DNA of 64,000 nt, from contig MGRJ01000006.1 of the NCBI GenBank assembly GCA_001798135.1, positions 31,651 to 95,650 of the forward strand, written 5' to 3'. Positions 1-11,100 of this stretch are shown piece by piece. Numbering within the stretch: the first letter of the stretch is position 1; every line of letters begins with the position of its first letter. The notes under the pieces were generated by a model, which was not told the origin of the DNA, did not search any database, and was given only the letters and a program-made list of their open reading frames with translations. The translations under genes were made by a program, and so were the position numbers. This DNA is from Deltaproteobacteria bacterium RIFCSPHIGHO2_02_FULL_40_28. Its GTDB lineage: Bacteria; UBA10199; 2-12-FULL-40-28.

Positions 1-424
1 CTGCAAAACCTACAATGATTTGATTTTTTCTTTTTTTGGAACAAATTTCTTTTAAAATATCGGGGTTGCGAACTAACTTAAGAGTAAAACTTGATCTGGT
101 TTTTTTAATTTTTTGCTTTGAGAAATGCTTGGGACGATAATCCGCAACCGCTGCTACCATCATCACAACATCTTGTTTTGCAAAATGTCGCATTACTTGA
201 GTGCGCATTTGAAGAGCTGTTTGTACTGGAATGAATTTGGCCTTATTGGGAGGTTTTAAACTAACGGGTCCACTCACTAGCGTAACTCTATGCCCTAAAG
301 TGATGGCAGCATGTGCCAAAGCATATCCCATTTTACCTGATGAAGCGTTAGTTAGGTAGCGCACCGGATCGAGGGGTTCTTGTGTAGGACCGGCGGTAAT
401 GAGAATGTTGAGTTTTTTAGACAT
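1..424 (-). CDS. coaB: Phosphopantothenate-cysteine ligase, partial at left edge
   Basis: Coenzyme A biosynthesis: joins cysteine to 4'-phosphopantothenate in a nucleotide-dependent reaction. Reading the minus strand from ATG at 424 gives an open frame of 141 codons to the window edge. It begins MSKKLNILITAGPTQEPLDP, then VRYLTNASSGKMGYALAHAA, which is the family signature (TAGPTQEPLDPVRY, SSGKMG). An AAVADYRP motif follows around residue 93 and VRNPDIL around residue 122. The C-terminal part lies outside the window. In most bacteria CoaB is fused behind CoaC; here a separate coaC lies upstream on the same strand, about 236 bases away. Identification is secure; only the far end is unseen. Confidence 0.9.
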   Translation of the reverse strand, partial: MSKKLNILITAGPTQEPLDPVRYLTNASSGKMGYALAHAAITLGHRVTLVSGPVSLKPPNKAKFIPVQTALQMRTQVMRHFAKQDVVMMVAAVADYRPKHFSKQKIKKTRSSFTLKLVRNPDILKEICSKKRKNQIIVGFA

Positions 425-506
425 AAAATTTGTGAATCCCAAAATAAAAAAATTGTCATCACGAGAAGGCCAAACAAGAAAATGTCATTGCATTGATGGA
501 TCCCTA

Positions 507-520
507 CGGGCTAAAGCCCG
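507..520. repeat. Short REP-like hairpin
   Basis: Perfect inverted repeat CGGGCT-aa-AGCCCG in the coaC-coaB spacer, 10 bases before the larger palindromic element at 531. Hairpins of this form are common dispersed intergenic elements in many bacteria. No T-run follows, so it is probably not an intrinsic terminator. Confidence 0.5.
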
Positions 521-530
521 GAGCCCTCTG

Positions 531-589
531 GTAGGGGCGGCCCCCTGTGGCCGCCCATGAGAAGGGCAACCACGGGGGGTTGCCCCTAC
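531..589. repeat. 59-bp double-hairpin palindromic element, copy 1
   Basis: Begins GTAGGGGC and ends GCCCCTAC. Each 26-base half folds on itself (GGGCGGCC/GGCCGCCC and GGGCAACC/GGTTGCCC) around a 7-base centre. A second copy of identical length and architecture, in reverse orientation, lies inside pcrA/uvrD at 43245-43303, so this is a mobile or dispersed family. It fills most of the coaC-coaB spacer; nothing else is visible in 425-660 apart from the small hairpin at 507. Confidence 0.8.
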
Positions 590-660
590 GTGTCCCCACG
601 ATGATAAAAAAACAACATACAGTCCCAAAAGGAACACCCCTCCCGACTTCACTATGCGCA

Positions 661-1248
661 TTATTTTTTCTTTTTCGAACGTGTAAGCAACTCTTCTACC
701 GCCGATACAATGAGAAAAGGTTCCGACATTCTTCCATGCCCCTCATACCCACAAGCTAGCGAACCTGAGTCAGGTCCTACCACTTGCCATCCAAGCCCAA
801 TGAGTTTATTCAAATTTTCCTGCACAATTTTATTTTCAAACATGTGTACATTCATGGCAGGAGCAAGCAAAATGGGGGCCCGAGTTACACACACAATGGT
901 GGAAAGTAAATCATCACATAAACCATGGGCTGCTTTTGCTAAAAAATTGGCTGTGGCTGGGGCAATAACCATTAAATCTGCGGAGTCAGCCAAGGTAATA
1001 TGCCCCATCTCAGATTCTTGGGTTAAGTTAAATAAATCATCATGAACTTGATTGCAGGAAAGCGCTTGAAAAGTCATGGGAGTTACAAATTGCTTGGCAG
1101 ATGAGGTCATCACCACATGCACATCTACTCCCTCTTGGATTAGCAGACGCACCAGCTCGCAGGATTTGTAACAAGCAATACCGCCAGTCACTCCAACGAT
1201 AATTCGTTTTCCTTTCAACACTGTTTTTGAGTTTTTCGTTTTCATCAT
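661..1248 (-). CDS. coaC: Phosphopantothenoylcysteine decarboxylase
   Basis: FMN-dependent decarboxylation of phosphopantothenoylcysteine to phosphopantetheine in CoA biosynthesis. The 195-aa product is a stand-alone HFCD-fold flavoprotein. GKRIIVGVTGGIACYK lies near residue 13, an ADLMVIAPATANFLAKAAHGL segment near 90, the substrate-binding PAMN motif (LAPAMNVHM) near 130, and ACGYEGHGRMSEP (the substrate-recognition flap region) near 165. It ends in a short lysine run. The start is ATG at 1248 or the next codon; the ribosome site is weak. It is transcribed towards coaB and divergently from the AMMECR1 gene, whose start is only 28 bases away, so the two share a very compact promoter region. 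Confidence 0.93.
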   Translation of the reverse strand: MMKTKNSKTVLKGKRIIVGVTGGIACYKSCELVRLLIQEGVDVHVVMTSSAKQFVTPMTFQALSCNQVHDDLFNLTQESEMGHITLADSADLMVIAPATANFLAKAAHGLCDDLLSTIVCVTRAPILLAPAMNVHMFENKIVQENLNKLIGLGWQVVGPDSGSLACGYEGHGRMSEPFLIVSAVEELLTRSKKKK

Positions 1249-1276
1249 TTCTTTCTTTTATGTTATTCTCCATTTT

Positions 1277-1822
1277 ATGCTATCTGAAAAGCAAAAAGAA
1301 GAGCTTTTAGCTTTGGCCAAAACTACCCTTTCCTCCCATATTTTAGGGAAACCCTTGGCTCCCTTTTCTAATCCAGACCCTGTTTTTCACCAAAAGGTGG
1401 GGGCTTTTGTGACCCTTCATAATCAAGGAGAACTTCGGGGCTGTATTGGGATGATGGAATCGCACTCTCCCCTCTTTGAAACCATCATTCAAATGACAAA
1501 AGCAGCTTCAACAAAGGATCCCCGCTTTGTTTCTGTTTCTGAAAATGAGTTGGGGGAAATTGATATTGAAATTTCAGTTTTAACACCTCGAAAAAAAATT
1601 AATTCTATTGAAGAAATTGAGGTAGGAAAGCATGGTTTATGGATTGAAAAAGGTTTTCATAAGGGAGTGCTGCTTCCACAGGTTGCAAACGAACAAAACT
1701 GGGACCGTGAGAAATTTTTATCTCATACTTGTGTAAAGGCCGGACTTCATCCTGATGAATGGAAAAAAGAAAATACCACCATTATGATCTTTGAAGCCCT
1801 GGTTTTTGGAGAAAAGAATTAG
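1277..1822 (+). CDS. AMMECR1 domain protein
   Basis: A 181-aa protein that is essentially one AMMECR1 domain. Diagnostic segments are GAFVTLHNQGELRGCIG (family LRGCIG motif, near residue 45), the TKDPRF motif near 80, and IEISVLTPRKKI near 100. A conserved GLWIEKGFHKGVLLPQVA stretch follows, then the W-x-R-E-x-F-L-S-H-T-C-x-K-A-G segment. The family's biochemical role is unsettled; in some bacteria and archaea it neighbours MEMO and radical-SAM genes, which are not seen here. First gene of a plus-strand run that continues with the SprT-like and DUF507 genes. Confidence 0.9.
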   Translation: MLSEKQKEELLALAKTTLSSHILGKPLAPFSNPDPVFHQKVGAFVTLHNQGELRGCIGMMESHSPLFETIIQMTKAASTKDPRFVSVSENELGEIDIEISVLTPRKKINSIEEIEVGKHGLWIEKGFHKGVLLPQVANEQNWDREKFLSHTCVKAGLHPDEWKKENTTIMIFEALVFGEKN

Positions 1823-1872
1823 GTTGCCCTTTTTAAGGAATGTATTAAGGAGCCCACCTTTATGAGGGGCAT

Positions 1873-2349
1873 ATGGTTTCAAGAAAAAAAGTAACCAAAA
1901 AAGGAAAGAAAAAACCCATAAACGAGGTGAGAATGAGGGTAAAGGTTTCTCCACGTTTGTTATGGGTGGTTCCCTATCTTAAAAAGGCCAAGGCTAAAAT
2001 GCCCTCGCTTACCTTGCCTACCCAAGTTCGTTCGTTTAAACCTACAAAAACACGCATCATGCGTATTTTAGGAAATGTTTACTTTGAGACCAAAATTATT
2101 GTTTTAGCAACACATACTCAGCAACTTTTTGAAACCAAGTCTGGAAAAACCAGGGTTAAACGCATTATTTCAATTCCCCGCTCCGAAATTTTAGATACCC
2201 TGGCTCATGAGTTGGCTCATTTAAGACATCCCGATCACAACTACGAACACGAAGAATACACGGGCACCATTTTTAAAACCTTTGGCCTTACTCAAAAATG
2301 CCCCACTTGCAAAGGCACTGGAAAAGTAGCGCTTGAAAGCAAACCGTAA
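1873..2349 (+). CDS. SprT-like / HExxH zinc metallopeptidase-type protein
   Basis: 158 aa. The N-terminus is basic (MVSRKKVTKKGKKK). The core carries a zinc-metallopeptidase helix HELAH at residues 112-116 followed by further histidines (RHPDHNYEHEE). A CPTCKGTGK zinc-knuckle-like end lies at 143-151. The layout of HExxH, then a helix with F-x-x-x-F/FGL, then a C-x2-C ribbon resembles SprT-like proteins, but the family assignment is my inference. Preceded by a purine-rich ribosome site (GAGGGG). Probably co-transcribed with AMMECR1 upstream (50 bases) and DUF507 downstream (17 bases). Confidence 0.6.
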   Translation: MVSRKKVTKKGKKKPINEVRMRVKVSPRLLWVVPYLKKAKAKMPSLTLPTQVRSFKPTKTRIMRILGNVYFETKIIVLATHTQQLFETKSGKTRVKRIISIPRSEILDTLAHELAHLRHPDHNYEHEEYTGTIFKTFGLTQKCPTCKGTGKVALESKP

Positions 2350-2366
2350 AAGAGTAAAAAGGATCT

Positions 2367-2648
2367 ATGCGTCTTCATCCCGAGCAAATTCAAAAAATTT
2401 CCAAGATGGTCTTAAAAAAAATCAAGGGAAGTGGGTATGTAACCTTTAAAGTTTCAGAAGAAAAAATTTTTGAAAAAATTGTGGGTGTGATTACAAAAAA
2501 CATGTTTGAGGAATCCAAGCTGGATGAAGAGGCCCAAAAAAAAATGGATCAAGCCCGTTCGCAAATTAAAAGCGGCGATTTAGACGAACACCGGGCCTTT
2601 CAAATGATTAAAAAACAATTAGCAAAAGAAAAAAAATTCGTTTTATAA
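2367..2648 (+). CDS. DUF507 family protein (first of two)
   Basis: 93 aa, small, helical and charged. Begins MRLHPEQIQKISKMVLKKIK and contains the DUF507-style pattern of an N-terminal MRL/F-x-x-E-x-I-x-x-(I/L)-(S/A) helix followed by acidic and lysine-rich helices. DUF507 proteins are short, have no established function, and often occur as a tandem pair. Here the second copy follows after only two bases. Ribosome site AAGGA lies just upstream. Confidence 0.75.
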   Translation: MRLHPEQIQKISKMVLKKIKGSGYVTFKVSEEKIFEKIVGVITKNMFEESKLDEEAQKKMDQARSQIKSGDLDEHRAFQMIKKQLAKEKKFVL

Positions 2649-2650
2649 AT

Positions 2651-2923
2651 ATGCGATTCACTGAAGAAAGAATATCCCATTTATCCCACCTCATCCACGA
2701 TGGTCTCTACATGGATGATTTTGTAGATTACACAGACGAAGACGAAGCATTGGCCATCATCAAAAAAGCTTTTGTAGAATTTGTAGCCATTGATGAAGCT
2801 TGCGATCATATCGCCAGCCAAAAAGTAGCCTCTCTCAAAAGAGGAGTAGCCCAGGGTGGAAGCGAATGGCTTATCCTTCATCGTAAGTATTATGAAGAAG
2901 AAATGCGTAAAAAAGGCTTTTAA
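2651..2923 (+). CDS. DUF507 family protein (second of two)
   Basis: 90 aa, begins MRFTEERISHLSHLIHDGLY, paralogous in layout to the preceding gene. It has an acidic centre (DDFVDYTDEDEA), which matches the DUF507 region where paired members differ: one basic, one acidic. The adjacent pair may form a heteromer (inference). Ends 176 bases before groES, in a spacer that holds the groESL promoter. Confidence 0.75.
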   Translation: MRFTEERISHLSHLIHDGLYMDDFVDYTDEDEALAIIKKAFVEFVAIDEACDHIASQKVASLKRGVAQGGSEWLILHRKYYEEEMRKKGF

Positions 2924-2991
2924 GTACAACTGGTTACCGTATTTTATGAACTTCAGTGTCTATTTTTATCCTTCTTTTAAACATCACCCCC

Positions 2992-3019
2992 TTGACAATC
3001 CCTAGCTAAACCCTATATT
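2992..3019 (+). promoter_or_regulatory. Sigma-70-type promoter of groES-groEL
   Basis: TTGACA at 2992-2997 and TATATT at 3014-3019, 16 bases apart, about 80 bases before groES. A small inverted repeat CGATC-tcgcgc-GATCG (3026-3041) sits in the leader and could be an operator or RNA hairpin. No CIRCE element is present, so HrcA control is not supported by the sequence. Confidence 0.65.
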
Positions 3020-3099
3020 CCTCCCCGATCTCGCGCGATCGTTGTATTTAAGGGTCGCCGATATCTTTACTTAAATAAAACTGAATAAGGAGAGAAATC

Positions 3100-3402
3100 A
3101 TGGCAACAAAAAAATTAAACATTCGTCCTCTACATGATCGCTTGATTGTGAAAAGACTTTCAGAGGAAGAAAAAACCAAGGGTGGTATTATCATTCCCGA
3201 TACTGCAAAAGAAAAACCTCAAGAAGCAGAAGTGATTGCAGTTGGAAATGGAAAAGTGTTGGAAGATGGCAAAAAAGTTCCACTTGATGTGAAGGTGGGA
3301 GACAAGGTTTTGTTTTCCAAATATTCTGGAACTGAAATCAAATTTGAAGGCGAAGAATACCTCATTATGCGTGAGGAGGATATTCAAGCCATTGTTGGTT
3401 AA
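3100..3402 (+). CDS. groES: Co-chaperonin GroES
   Basis: 100-aa lid subunit of the GroEL folding chamber. [12 protein letters not shown] at the N-terminus, the mobile loop [17 protein letters not shown] around residue 27, a [24 protein letters not shown] segment and the C-terminal [15 protein letters not shown] are all canonical. A strong AAGGAGAG ribosome site precedes ATG. Forms an operon with groEL (26-base gap). Confidence 0.98.
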   Translation: MATKKLNIRPLHDRLIVKRLSEEEKTKGGIIIPDTAKEKPQEAEVIAVGNGKVLEDGKKVPLDVKVGDKVLFSKYSGTEIKFEGEEYLIMREEDIQAIVG

Positions 3403-3407
3403 TTTAA

Positions 3408-5066
<1,659 letters not shown>

Positions 5067-5094
5067 AAGATTTTCGCCACAAGCGAAACACAAA

Positions 5095-5127
5095 AACCCC
5101 GCTCTCACAAGGAGCTGGGTTTTTTTT
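5095..5127 (+). terminator. Intrinsic terminator after groEL
   Basis: Stem AACCC-c-GCTC / GAGC-t-GGGTT with a seven-base loop, followed by a run of eight T residues. Starts 29 bases after the groEL stop. Confidence 0.85.
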
Positions 5128-5164
5128 GGGCTTTTTCAACTGGGCGCGCCAATGAGGGGCGCCA

Positions 5165-5539
5165 CTACTTACTCAGCATGTGATCGATTTTATGAACGAG
5201 GGTAGCTACATGAAAGGGTTTGGTTACATAATCATCTGCACCGTATTTTAAACCTGTTAAACGATCATGTTGAGAATCTTTTGCTGACAGCATCAGCACT
5301 AAAGGTTTTTTGGTGGTTTTTTCCGAACGAATTTTTTGACACAGTTCAATGCCACTCATTCCAGGCATCATAATATCCAAAATAACAAGATCAGGGGGGC
5401 TACTTTTGATCTTCTCCCAGGCTCTCTTGGGATCTAGGGCCGAATCAATCTCATAATTCTTGGGTATTAAAACCGTTCCCAGCATTTTATGAACCTGGGG
5501 ATCATCATCCACAATAAGAATTTTCTTTTGGTTCGCCAT
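5165..5539 (-). CDS. Stand-alone response-regulator receiver protein
   Basis: 124 aa, a single REC domain with no output domain. The acidic pocket is IVDDDPQ (Asp11-13), the phosphoacceptor Asp55 lies in LVILDIMMPGMSG, the switch Ser is in LMLSAKD, and Lys107 lies in DDYVTKPF. Such single-domain regulators act by protein-protein contact, in chemotaxis or phosphorelay. No histidine kinase is adjacent. The stop codon overlaps a GC-rich stretch at 5141-5168 that resembles half of the GTAGGGGC palindrome, but weakly. Confidence 0.9.
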   Translation of the reverse strand: MANQKKILIVDDDPQVHKMLGTVLIPKNYEIDSALDPKRAWEKIKSSPPDLVILDIMMPGMSGIELCQKIRSEKTTKKPLVLMLSAKDSQHDRLTGLKYGADDYVTKPFHVATLVHKIDHMLSK

Positions 5540-5582
5540 ACCAAAAGTCTATCCTATTTTTTAAAAAAAAGACAAGGGGGGA

Positions 5583-6944
5583 TTAAGGAATACTTAAAAG
5601 GGAAACCGAATCGTTTAATTCGTTCCCAACAATCACAACAAAGGGGTTTGTATCTAATGCCAAATCTGTTGGTCTTAAACCAACTCCATCGGAGGTTACC
5701 ATGGTGTCTGTAACGGTATTTGTATCCAAACTAATCAAGCTGATTGAATTATCATTTTTATTGGCCACAAAAGCTTCATTTGTACTTTCGTTGATAGCAA
5801 TGCGCGTGGGCCGCTCTCCAACTGTAATGGCTGTTTGTGTAGAGAAATCTGATCCTGAAAGCCTGATCACGCTTCCATTAGTTCGATCAGTAACTAAAGC
5901 TTCAGTAGCACTATTAAATAATTCTACACCACCCCATTCGCCGCTTCCCAAATTAACCTGACTGGAAAGAGTGAGGGTATTGGTAGACGGCCCTTCCGCT
6001 ACAACAATAGAAAAAACCGTATCTCCATTATCAAATTCACTTAAAATCGCAGCTCGTATCTCTCCACCAGATGTTTCATCAAGAGATAATGCAAAGGAAG
6101 ATTCATGAGAGGCTAATGCAGAGGTGGGATGAGTAACTACCAGGGTATCTCCTACGCTAGGACTTACACCTGCTGAATAATCAATTAAACTTACTGATGT
6201 ACTTGCTGTTTCATGTGCTACAAGAGCAAAACTATTCCCAGCACTGGCAGATACCATGCGTGGAGAACTTACTGAAACCGATCCCGTAATAGAGCCCGAA
6301 GTATCCATCAAAGAAAACACCCCATTGCTTGCATCCACCAAAACAGTTTCTCCAGAACCCTGATCTAAATCGAAATCCTGCACAACAAAACTCGTAAGTG
6401 AAAAAGTGCCTGTTTGAGCTAAGGTTGATAAATTAAAAACAGAAAGGCTGGAATCAGTTCCATCTGTTGTCGCTGTAAAACCACGATCTGTGCCAGGCAA
6501 AACAGAAACAGCAACAACATCTCCAGATAGGGCCAGGGTTCCACTAGCGGCTGTTACTGTTGTACTTGTTGATTCTCCATCGGCATTTGTTTGGGTAATT
6601 TGAATTGAATTCCCGGCACTGCCTGTTATCACACAAGAATCGTCAGCACCAAAAGATCCATCACTAGCAGCTATGACAGTACAACTGGGCCCAGAGGCTA
6701 CAGAAAGATTAAGGGCTACAACACTTGCACTCCCTTCAACAGCTCCTTCCGAACCAGAGACAGCCAAGGTTCCATCTCCACGATCAATCACTGCAATGAG
6801 TCCTGCCACAGGAACTGGGATAGAAGTGGATGGAGTTGCACTTCCACAAGAACAAAGCAAAAATAAAGCTAAAAAAAGAAAAAGGGATCCACCTCCCTTT
6901 AAAAAAGGGCTTTTTTTTCTAACGATCTTGAGCGGATAATTCAT
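5583..6944 (-). CDS. Secreted lipoprotein with YVTN-type beta-propeller repeats
   Basis: 453 aa. The N-terminus has a basic stretch, a hydrophobic segment LFLFLALFLL, and the lipobox LCSC (lipidated Cys33), so it is a membrane-anchored lipoprotein. The mature part is Ser/Thr/Gly rich. The C-terminal third has propeller-like units (RPTRIAINESTNEAFVANKN, then DNSISLISLDTNTV) resembling YVTN repeats. These typically act in binding or adhesion at the cell surface; the ligand is unknown. The signal-peptide n-region (SPFLKGGGS) is encoded by a small hairpin sequence (CCCTTT/AAAGGG), a common dispersed repeat. Start supported by AAAGGG five bases upstream. Confidence 0.75.
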   Translation of the reverse strand: MNYPLKIVRKKSPFLKGGGSLFLFLALFLLCSCGSATPSTSIPVPVAGLIAVIDRGDGTLAVSGSEGAVEGSASVVALNLSVASGPSCTVIAASDGSFGADDSCVITGSAGNSIQITQTNADGESTSTTVTAASGTLALSGDVVAVSVLPGTDRGFTATTDGTDSSLSVFNLSTLAQTGTFSLTSFVVQDFDLDQGSGETVLVDASNGVFSLMDTSGSITGSVSVSSPRMVSASAGNSFALVAHETASTSVSLIDYSAGVSPSVGDTLVVTHPTSALASHESSFALSLDETSGGEIRAAILSEFDNGDTVFSIVVAEGPSTNTLTLSSQVNLGSGEWGGVELFNSATEALVTDRTNGSVIRLSGSDFSTQTAITVGERPTRIAINESTNEAFVANKNDNSISLISLDTNTVTDTMVTSDGVGLRPTDLALDTNPFVVIVGNELNDSVSLLSIP

Positions 6945-7006
6945 CTGGACCCTTTCTCATTTCCCTTTTATACCATAATTCCTTTTTTTCACCCCTTTTA
7001 TTTTTT

Positions 7007-7122
7007 CATTTTCAAGGCGACACTTACAGCCCCAACGTTTAAGGGATAGGTTCTTTGGGTCCTCTTAGAACCGTTCCCTACCTGGGACAAACTTGGTTCC
7101 ATAAAATGTCGCCTTGAAAATG
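7007..7122. repeat. 116-bp foldback element with 16-bp perfect terminal inverted repeats
   Basis: Ends are CATTTTCAAGGCGACA at 7007-7022 and its exact reverse complement at 7107-7122. Inside is a second, imperfect inverted repeat (AGGGATAGGTTCT against AGAACCGTTCCCT). The right end abuts the stop codon of the lipoprotein gene at 7123. It has no coding capacity. It could be a non-autonomous (MITE-like) element or a structured RNA; only one copy is seen here. Confidence 0.7.
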
Positions 7123-7866
7123 TCATGGCAAATAGTCGCAAGCTTCGCCACTAAAGGTTGCCATCAATTCGTCAGTGGTTAAACTAACCGAATTACCCGA
7201 GTTGATTTCGTTAATGACAACATTGCCGCTCATGGCAGCAATAACACTCGCAGTAGAATCAGCACCTGAGTATCCAAATACAGAGATATCAAAAATCAGG
7301 GAATAATCTGTGCTGGCTGATGAAATCAGGTTTCCAGAAACGGTATCATAATTTTCTTGTACGAGAGTTAAATAAAGAACATCGCTACTTAAACCTGCAA
7401 CAAGACTTGTCCAGGAACCAGAACTTGTATCATAAGTCCCACTTTGGGTACCAGTCATCCCGCCATTCATCACAACATAATCTTCATCTGTATCCGTGAT
7501 CAGACAATTAGCCGCAAGATAATCAGTCATCGTGTAGTTAATAATACAACCAGAGTAGAAAATACTTTCACCAGAATCGCTCTCTTCTCCACAATCAGGT
7601 GTTGCGAGGGTTACATCAAATCCAGTAGCTGTTTCAATAGCACGAACCGATGGAGGCGGGGCTGATTCAGAACTAGAAACACTTCCTGTAACCAGTGCTG
7701 TTAAAAAAGTTTGAGTAAAGCTGACAATTTCTGGATCCACATCTTCTAAAGCCAGTGCACTACTCGCTTCAGAATCTGAATCTGTGCTCTCACCAGAACT
7801 GCCACAAGCTACAAAGCTTAAAATAATTCCTAAAATGATTACCCATTGTCCCAGGATCTTTTTCAT
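7123..7866 (-). CDS. Predicted lipoprotein of unknown function
   Basis: 247 aa. Signal sequence MKKILGQWVIILGIILSFVAC with lipobox FVAC (Cys21), then a Ser/Asp/Glu-rich linker. The mature region is Ser/Thr/Gly rich with four or more cysteines (CGEES, SGCI, NCLI, ACDYLP), suggesting disulfides in an exported domain. No family recognised. Ribosome site GAGGAG lies seven bases before ATG. Its stop codon directly abuts the 116-bp foldback element. Confidence 0.7.
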   Translation of the reverse strand: MKKILGQWVIILGIILSFVACGSSGESTDSDSEASSALALEDVDPEIVSFTQTFLTALVTGSVSSSESAPPPSVRAIETATGFDVTLATPDCGEESDSGESIFYSGCIINYTMTDYLAANCLITDTDEDYVVMNGGMTGTQSGTYDTSSGSWTSLVAGLSSDVLYLTLVQENYDTVSGNLISSASTDYSLIFDISVFGYSGADSTASVIAAMSGNVVINEINSGNSVSLTTDELMATFSGEACDYLP

Positions 7867-8132
7867 ACTTTACTCCTCTTTTTGAGTTGGGACATAATTA
7901 TCCCAAACCCAAGCAAAGAATAAGCAAGATCAATGCCAACTTATATAACTATATGTTTTTAATTATTTTTTTTAAAATTATAGGGTACATCTATTAATTT
8001 ATTATAATTTTTAATTATTAATTTATATAAAAAATGCATATAATATATAACTAATTTTTTATTATAAATATTTGTTTTTATTATATTTTTTATTTTTTGT
8101 AATTAATATCTTTTTTATATAAAATAAAAAGA
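7867..8132. promoter_or_regulatory. Extremely AT-rich divergent control region
   Basis: 266 bases between two divergently transcribed genes. From about 7940 to 8132 it is almost entirely A and T, with repeated TATATAA and TTTTTTAT tracts. Individual promoter boxes cannot be picked out reliably because TATAAT-like matches are everywhere. The regulator gene that follows has no clear Shine-Dalgarno sequence. Confidence 0.5.
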
Positions 8133-11100
8133 ATGAAAATAGGTGAATACATTATCGAAAACGAAATTGGTTGCGGGCTTACTTCAACTATTTATCGGGC
8201 TACAAAAGATAATCAAAAATTAGTCTTAAAACTTTTTAATTCCGAAATTTCAGATGAACTCAAAAGTTTTCTTTTTTTTGAATTTACTCTCCTTCGCGAA
8301 GTATCACATCCAAATTTAGTTTCTGTTGTAGATTTTGGCCTTCATCCCACCACAAACCAATTTTTTATTGTAGAAGAAGAAATAAAAGGAGACTCTCTTT
8401 GTGAATTTTTTAAAGAAAATAAAGAAAACAAATCTATCGCTCTTTTTGGAGAATGTCTTAATGCCTTACATGCTATTCATCGTACTGGTTTTTTGCATGG
8501 TGATCTATCCCCTGCCCATATACGTATCATCAACCAATCAGATGGACCTTTAGTAAAAATTATTGATCTTGGCATGAGCCATCCTCATTTAAGTCAACAA
8601 GGCGGTACTCCCGAATACATAGCCCCAGAAAAAATCACAGGTGATGGTGTTGATTTTAGATCTGATCTTTATTCTTTGGGTGTTTGCTTTTATGAAGCAC
8701 TAACAAAAAATAACCCCTTTCTTAAAAAAAGTCTTTCAGAAACTCTCGCAAGCCAAGTGTCAGTGGAACCAAAACCATGCATAGAATTAAATCCAAAAAT
8801 TCCACCTCAACTGGCCAAGGTGATCACTGAATGTTTGAGAAAAAATCCAGTAGATCGCCCACCCTCTCTCGCTTTTATTCAAGAAGCCCTTGGCTTATCG
8901 GCTTTTTCAGCAGACTTCACAAAAAATGCGCTCATTCATATTAAAAATTCTTGGATTGGAAGAGAAAAAGAAAAAAACGAAGCCATCACCTGGGCTTTTC
9001 ATGCAAAACAAGGATCTGCCCTTGTTATCATGGGTAAAAAAGGTCTTGGAAAATCAAACCTTGCAGAAGAAATTCGTCTCGAAATGGCCAAGAAAGGACT
9101 GAAGGTTACCCCTTATTTAGAAAATATTTCAGAAAAAGAAACTCAGTTTGTTATTTTTAACAACAAAAGAAATATTTTACCAAAAGATTTAGAAAAATTT
9201 TTGTCTTTTAATAAAACTCCTCCACCTCTCTTGATTTTAATTACGCCAGATCAAAATGATCTTTTTAATTTTCTTAAAAAATACTCCTTTGCTACTACAA
9301 CAATCCAGCTTCGTCCCCTTGATCGAAAAGAAATAATTCATCTCATTGTATTAAATTCTGGGGATAAAAATCCCCCTGCTTCTCTTGTTGATTTCATTTT
9401 TGAATCTTCACAAGGCAACCCAGCCCTAGCTAACGATTTACTTCGATCAATTGCAGAAACAGAACATCTTGTTGATTCGCATGGGAACTGGAATTTAGCT
9501 CCACTGGCTGAAAAAAAACTAACTTTAGAAAAACATCTGACCAAAAGTGATTTACTGTATGAAAAAATACTACAAAGCAAAAATAAAAATGAAAAAATTG
9601 AACTTTTCCTTCGTCTCGCCGAAAACAAATTAAGAACAGAACAAACTCATGACATCACCCTGCTTTTTGATGAAATAGAAAAACAAATAAATACTCTCCC
9701 AGAAAAAAATGAAAGCCTTTATAGACAGGCTCAGTTAATTGAAAAGAAAGTATGGTTCTTGCTTTTAAAAAATAAATTTAATAAGGGAGCAGAACTTTTA
9801 AAAACAGCACAAGCTTTTTTACAAAAATCAAAAAATAAGGATCCCTTACTCTCACTTAAACTCTCTAACTTCAAAGGACATATTTATCTTCATCAAGGAG
9901 AGCTTAAAAAAGCTAAAGATCTATTAGAAAAAAATTATAAACTCTGGAAAAAACTTCCTCTCCATCAAAAACAAAGAGTCATTAATAATGATTTGGCTCT
10001 TCTTTTGGTTGCTGAAAATGATTTTGAAAATGCCATTTTAATCCACCAAGAAATGCTTCATTTTTTGGAAGAGCATCTTCCCGAAGCCCTGCTCATTGCA
10101 AGAATTCATTATGCATTGGCCGAATGTCATCAAAAACAAAAAAAATTAAGAGAAGCCAGCCAACATCTTTTAATCTGTTCTGATATTTCACGATCAGAGA
10201 AACTTTGGTCTCTTCTTTTACGTTGCTATAACGCTATGGGAAATATCGAAAGGGAAGAAGGTCATGTTTCTCCTTGTTTAGAAAGTTATGAAAAAGGATA
10301 CCGTTTATCTCTCTATCTCAAAGACACCCTTTCTGGGGCTATCTTATCTCAAAATGCAGGAGCTGTTTATGCAGAGCAAGGAAATGCCTTAAAGGCCAAG
10401 GAATACCTGATACGCTCCGAAAATTTATTAAAACAACTGGATACAAACCTTCCTTACATCAAGGAACTTTCTACCCGTAATTCAATTGAATTAACTCATT
10501 TAGAAAAAACTTCTCTTAAAAAGGAAAAACCAAATTTTATGAATGAAAAATTAAAAGCCATCCTTCATATCAATCGTTTTTTAAACTCCGAACACGACCC
10601 TCAAGCATTACTACGCATTATTTTGCGTTATGCCTTAGATCTTTCAGGTGCAGAAAGTGGTTTAATTCTAACAGAAAAAAATAAGAATGAACTTCAGGTA
10701 GAAACCAGCCTTAACATCGAGGTAGATGACAATCTTACTCAAGTGAGTTGTCAGACAGCACGTAGGGTTTTAGAAACAGGTCAAGCTCTTAAAACCAATA
10801 ATGCCGCAGAAGATGAGGCCTTTAAAAATTATCAATCCGTCCTTCTTTTAGGATTAAAATCAATCTCCTGTCTCCCTATTCGAGCTCAATCTAAAATTTT
10901 GGGGGTTCTTTATTTGACCCATCGCTTTCAAAAAAATCTTTTCCAACCAGAAACAGAAGAAATCCTCCAGGCTTTTGCTGATCAAGCAGGATTAGCTTTA
11001 GAAAATGCCAGACTTCTTTCAGAAATTGAGAATCAAAATCAAAAACTTAAAAATACACTTTCAGAAACAGAAGAAAAATTAGAATTGATGGAAGAAAATC

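Noticed and set aside
2924-3099. CIRCE heat-shock operator before groES
   Set aside because: The TTAGCACTC-N9-GAGTGCTAA pattern is absent; only a short CGATC/GATCG repeat is present.
5141-5168. Third copy of the GTAGGGGC palindromic element
   Set aside because: Only a 27-base GC-rich half with several mismatches (GTAGTGGCGCCCC...); too weak to list as a repeat copy.
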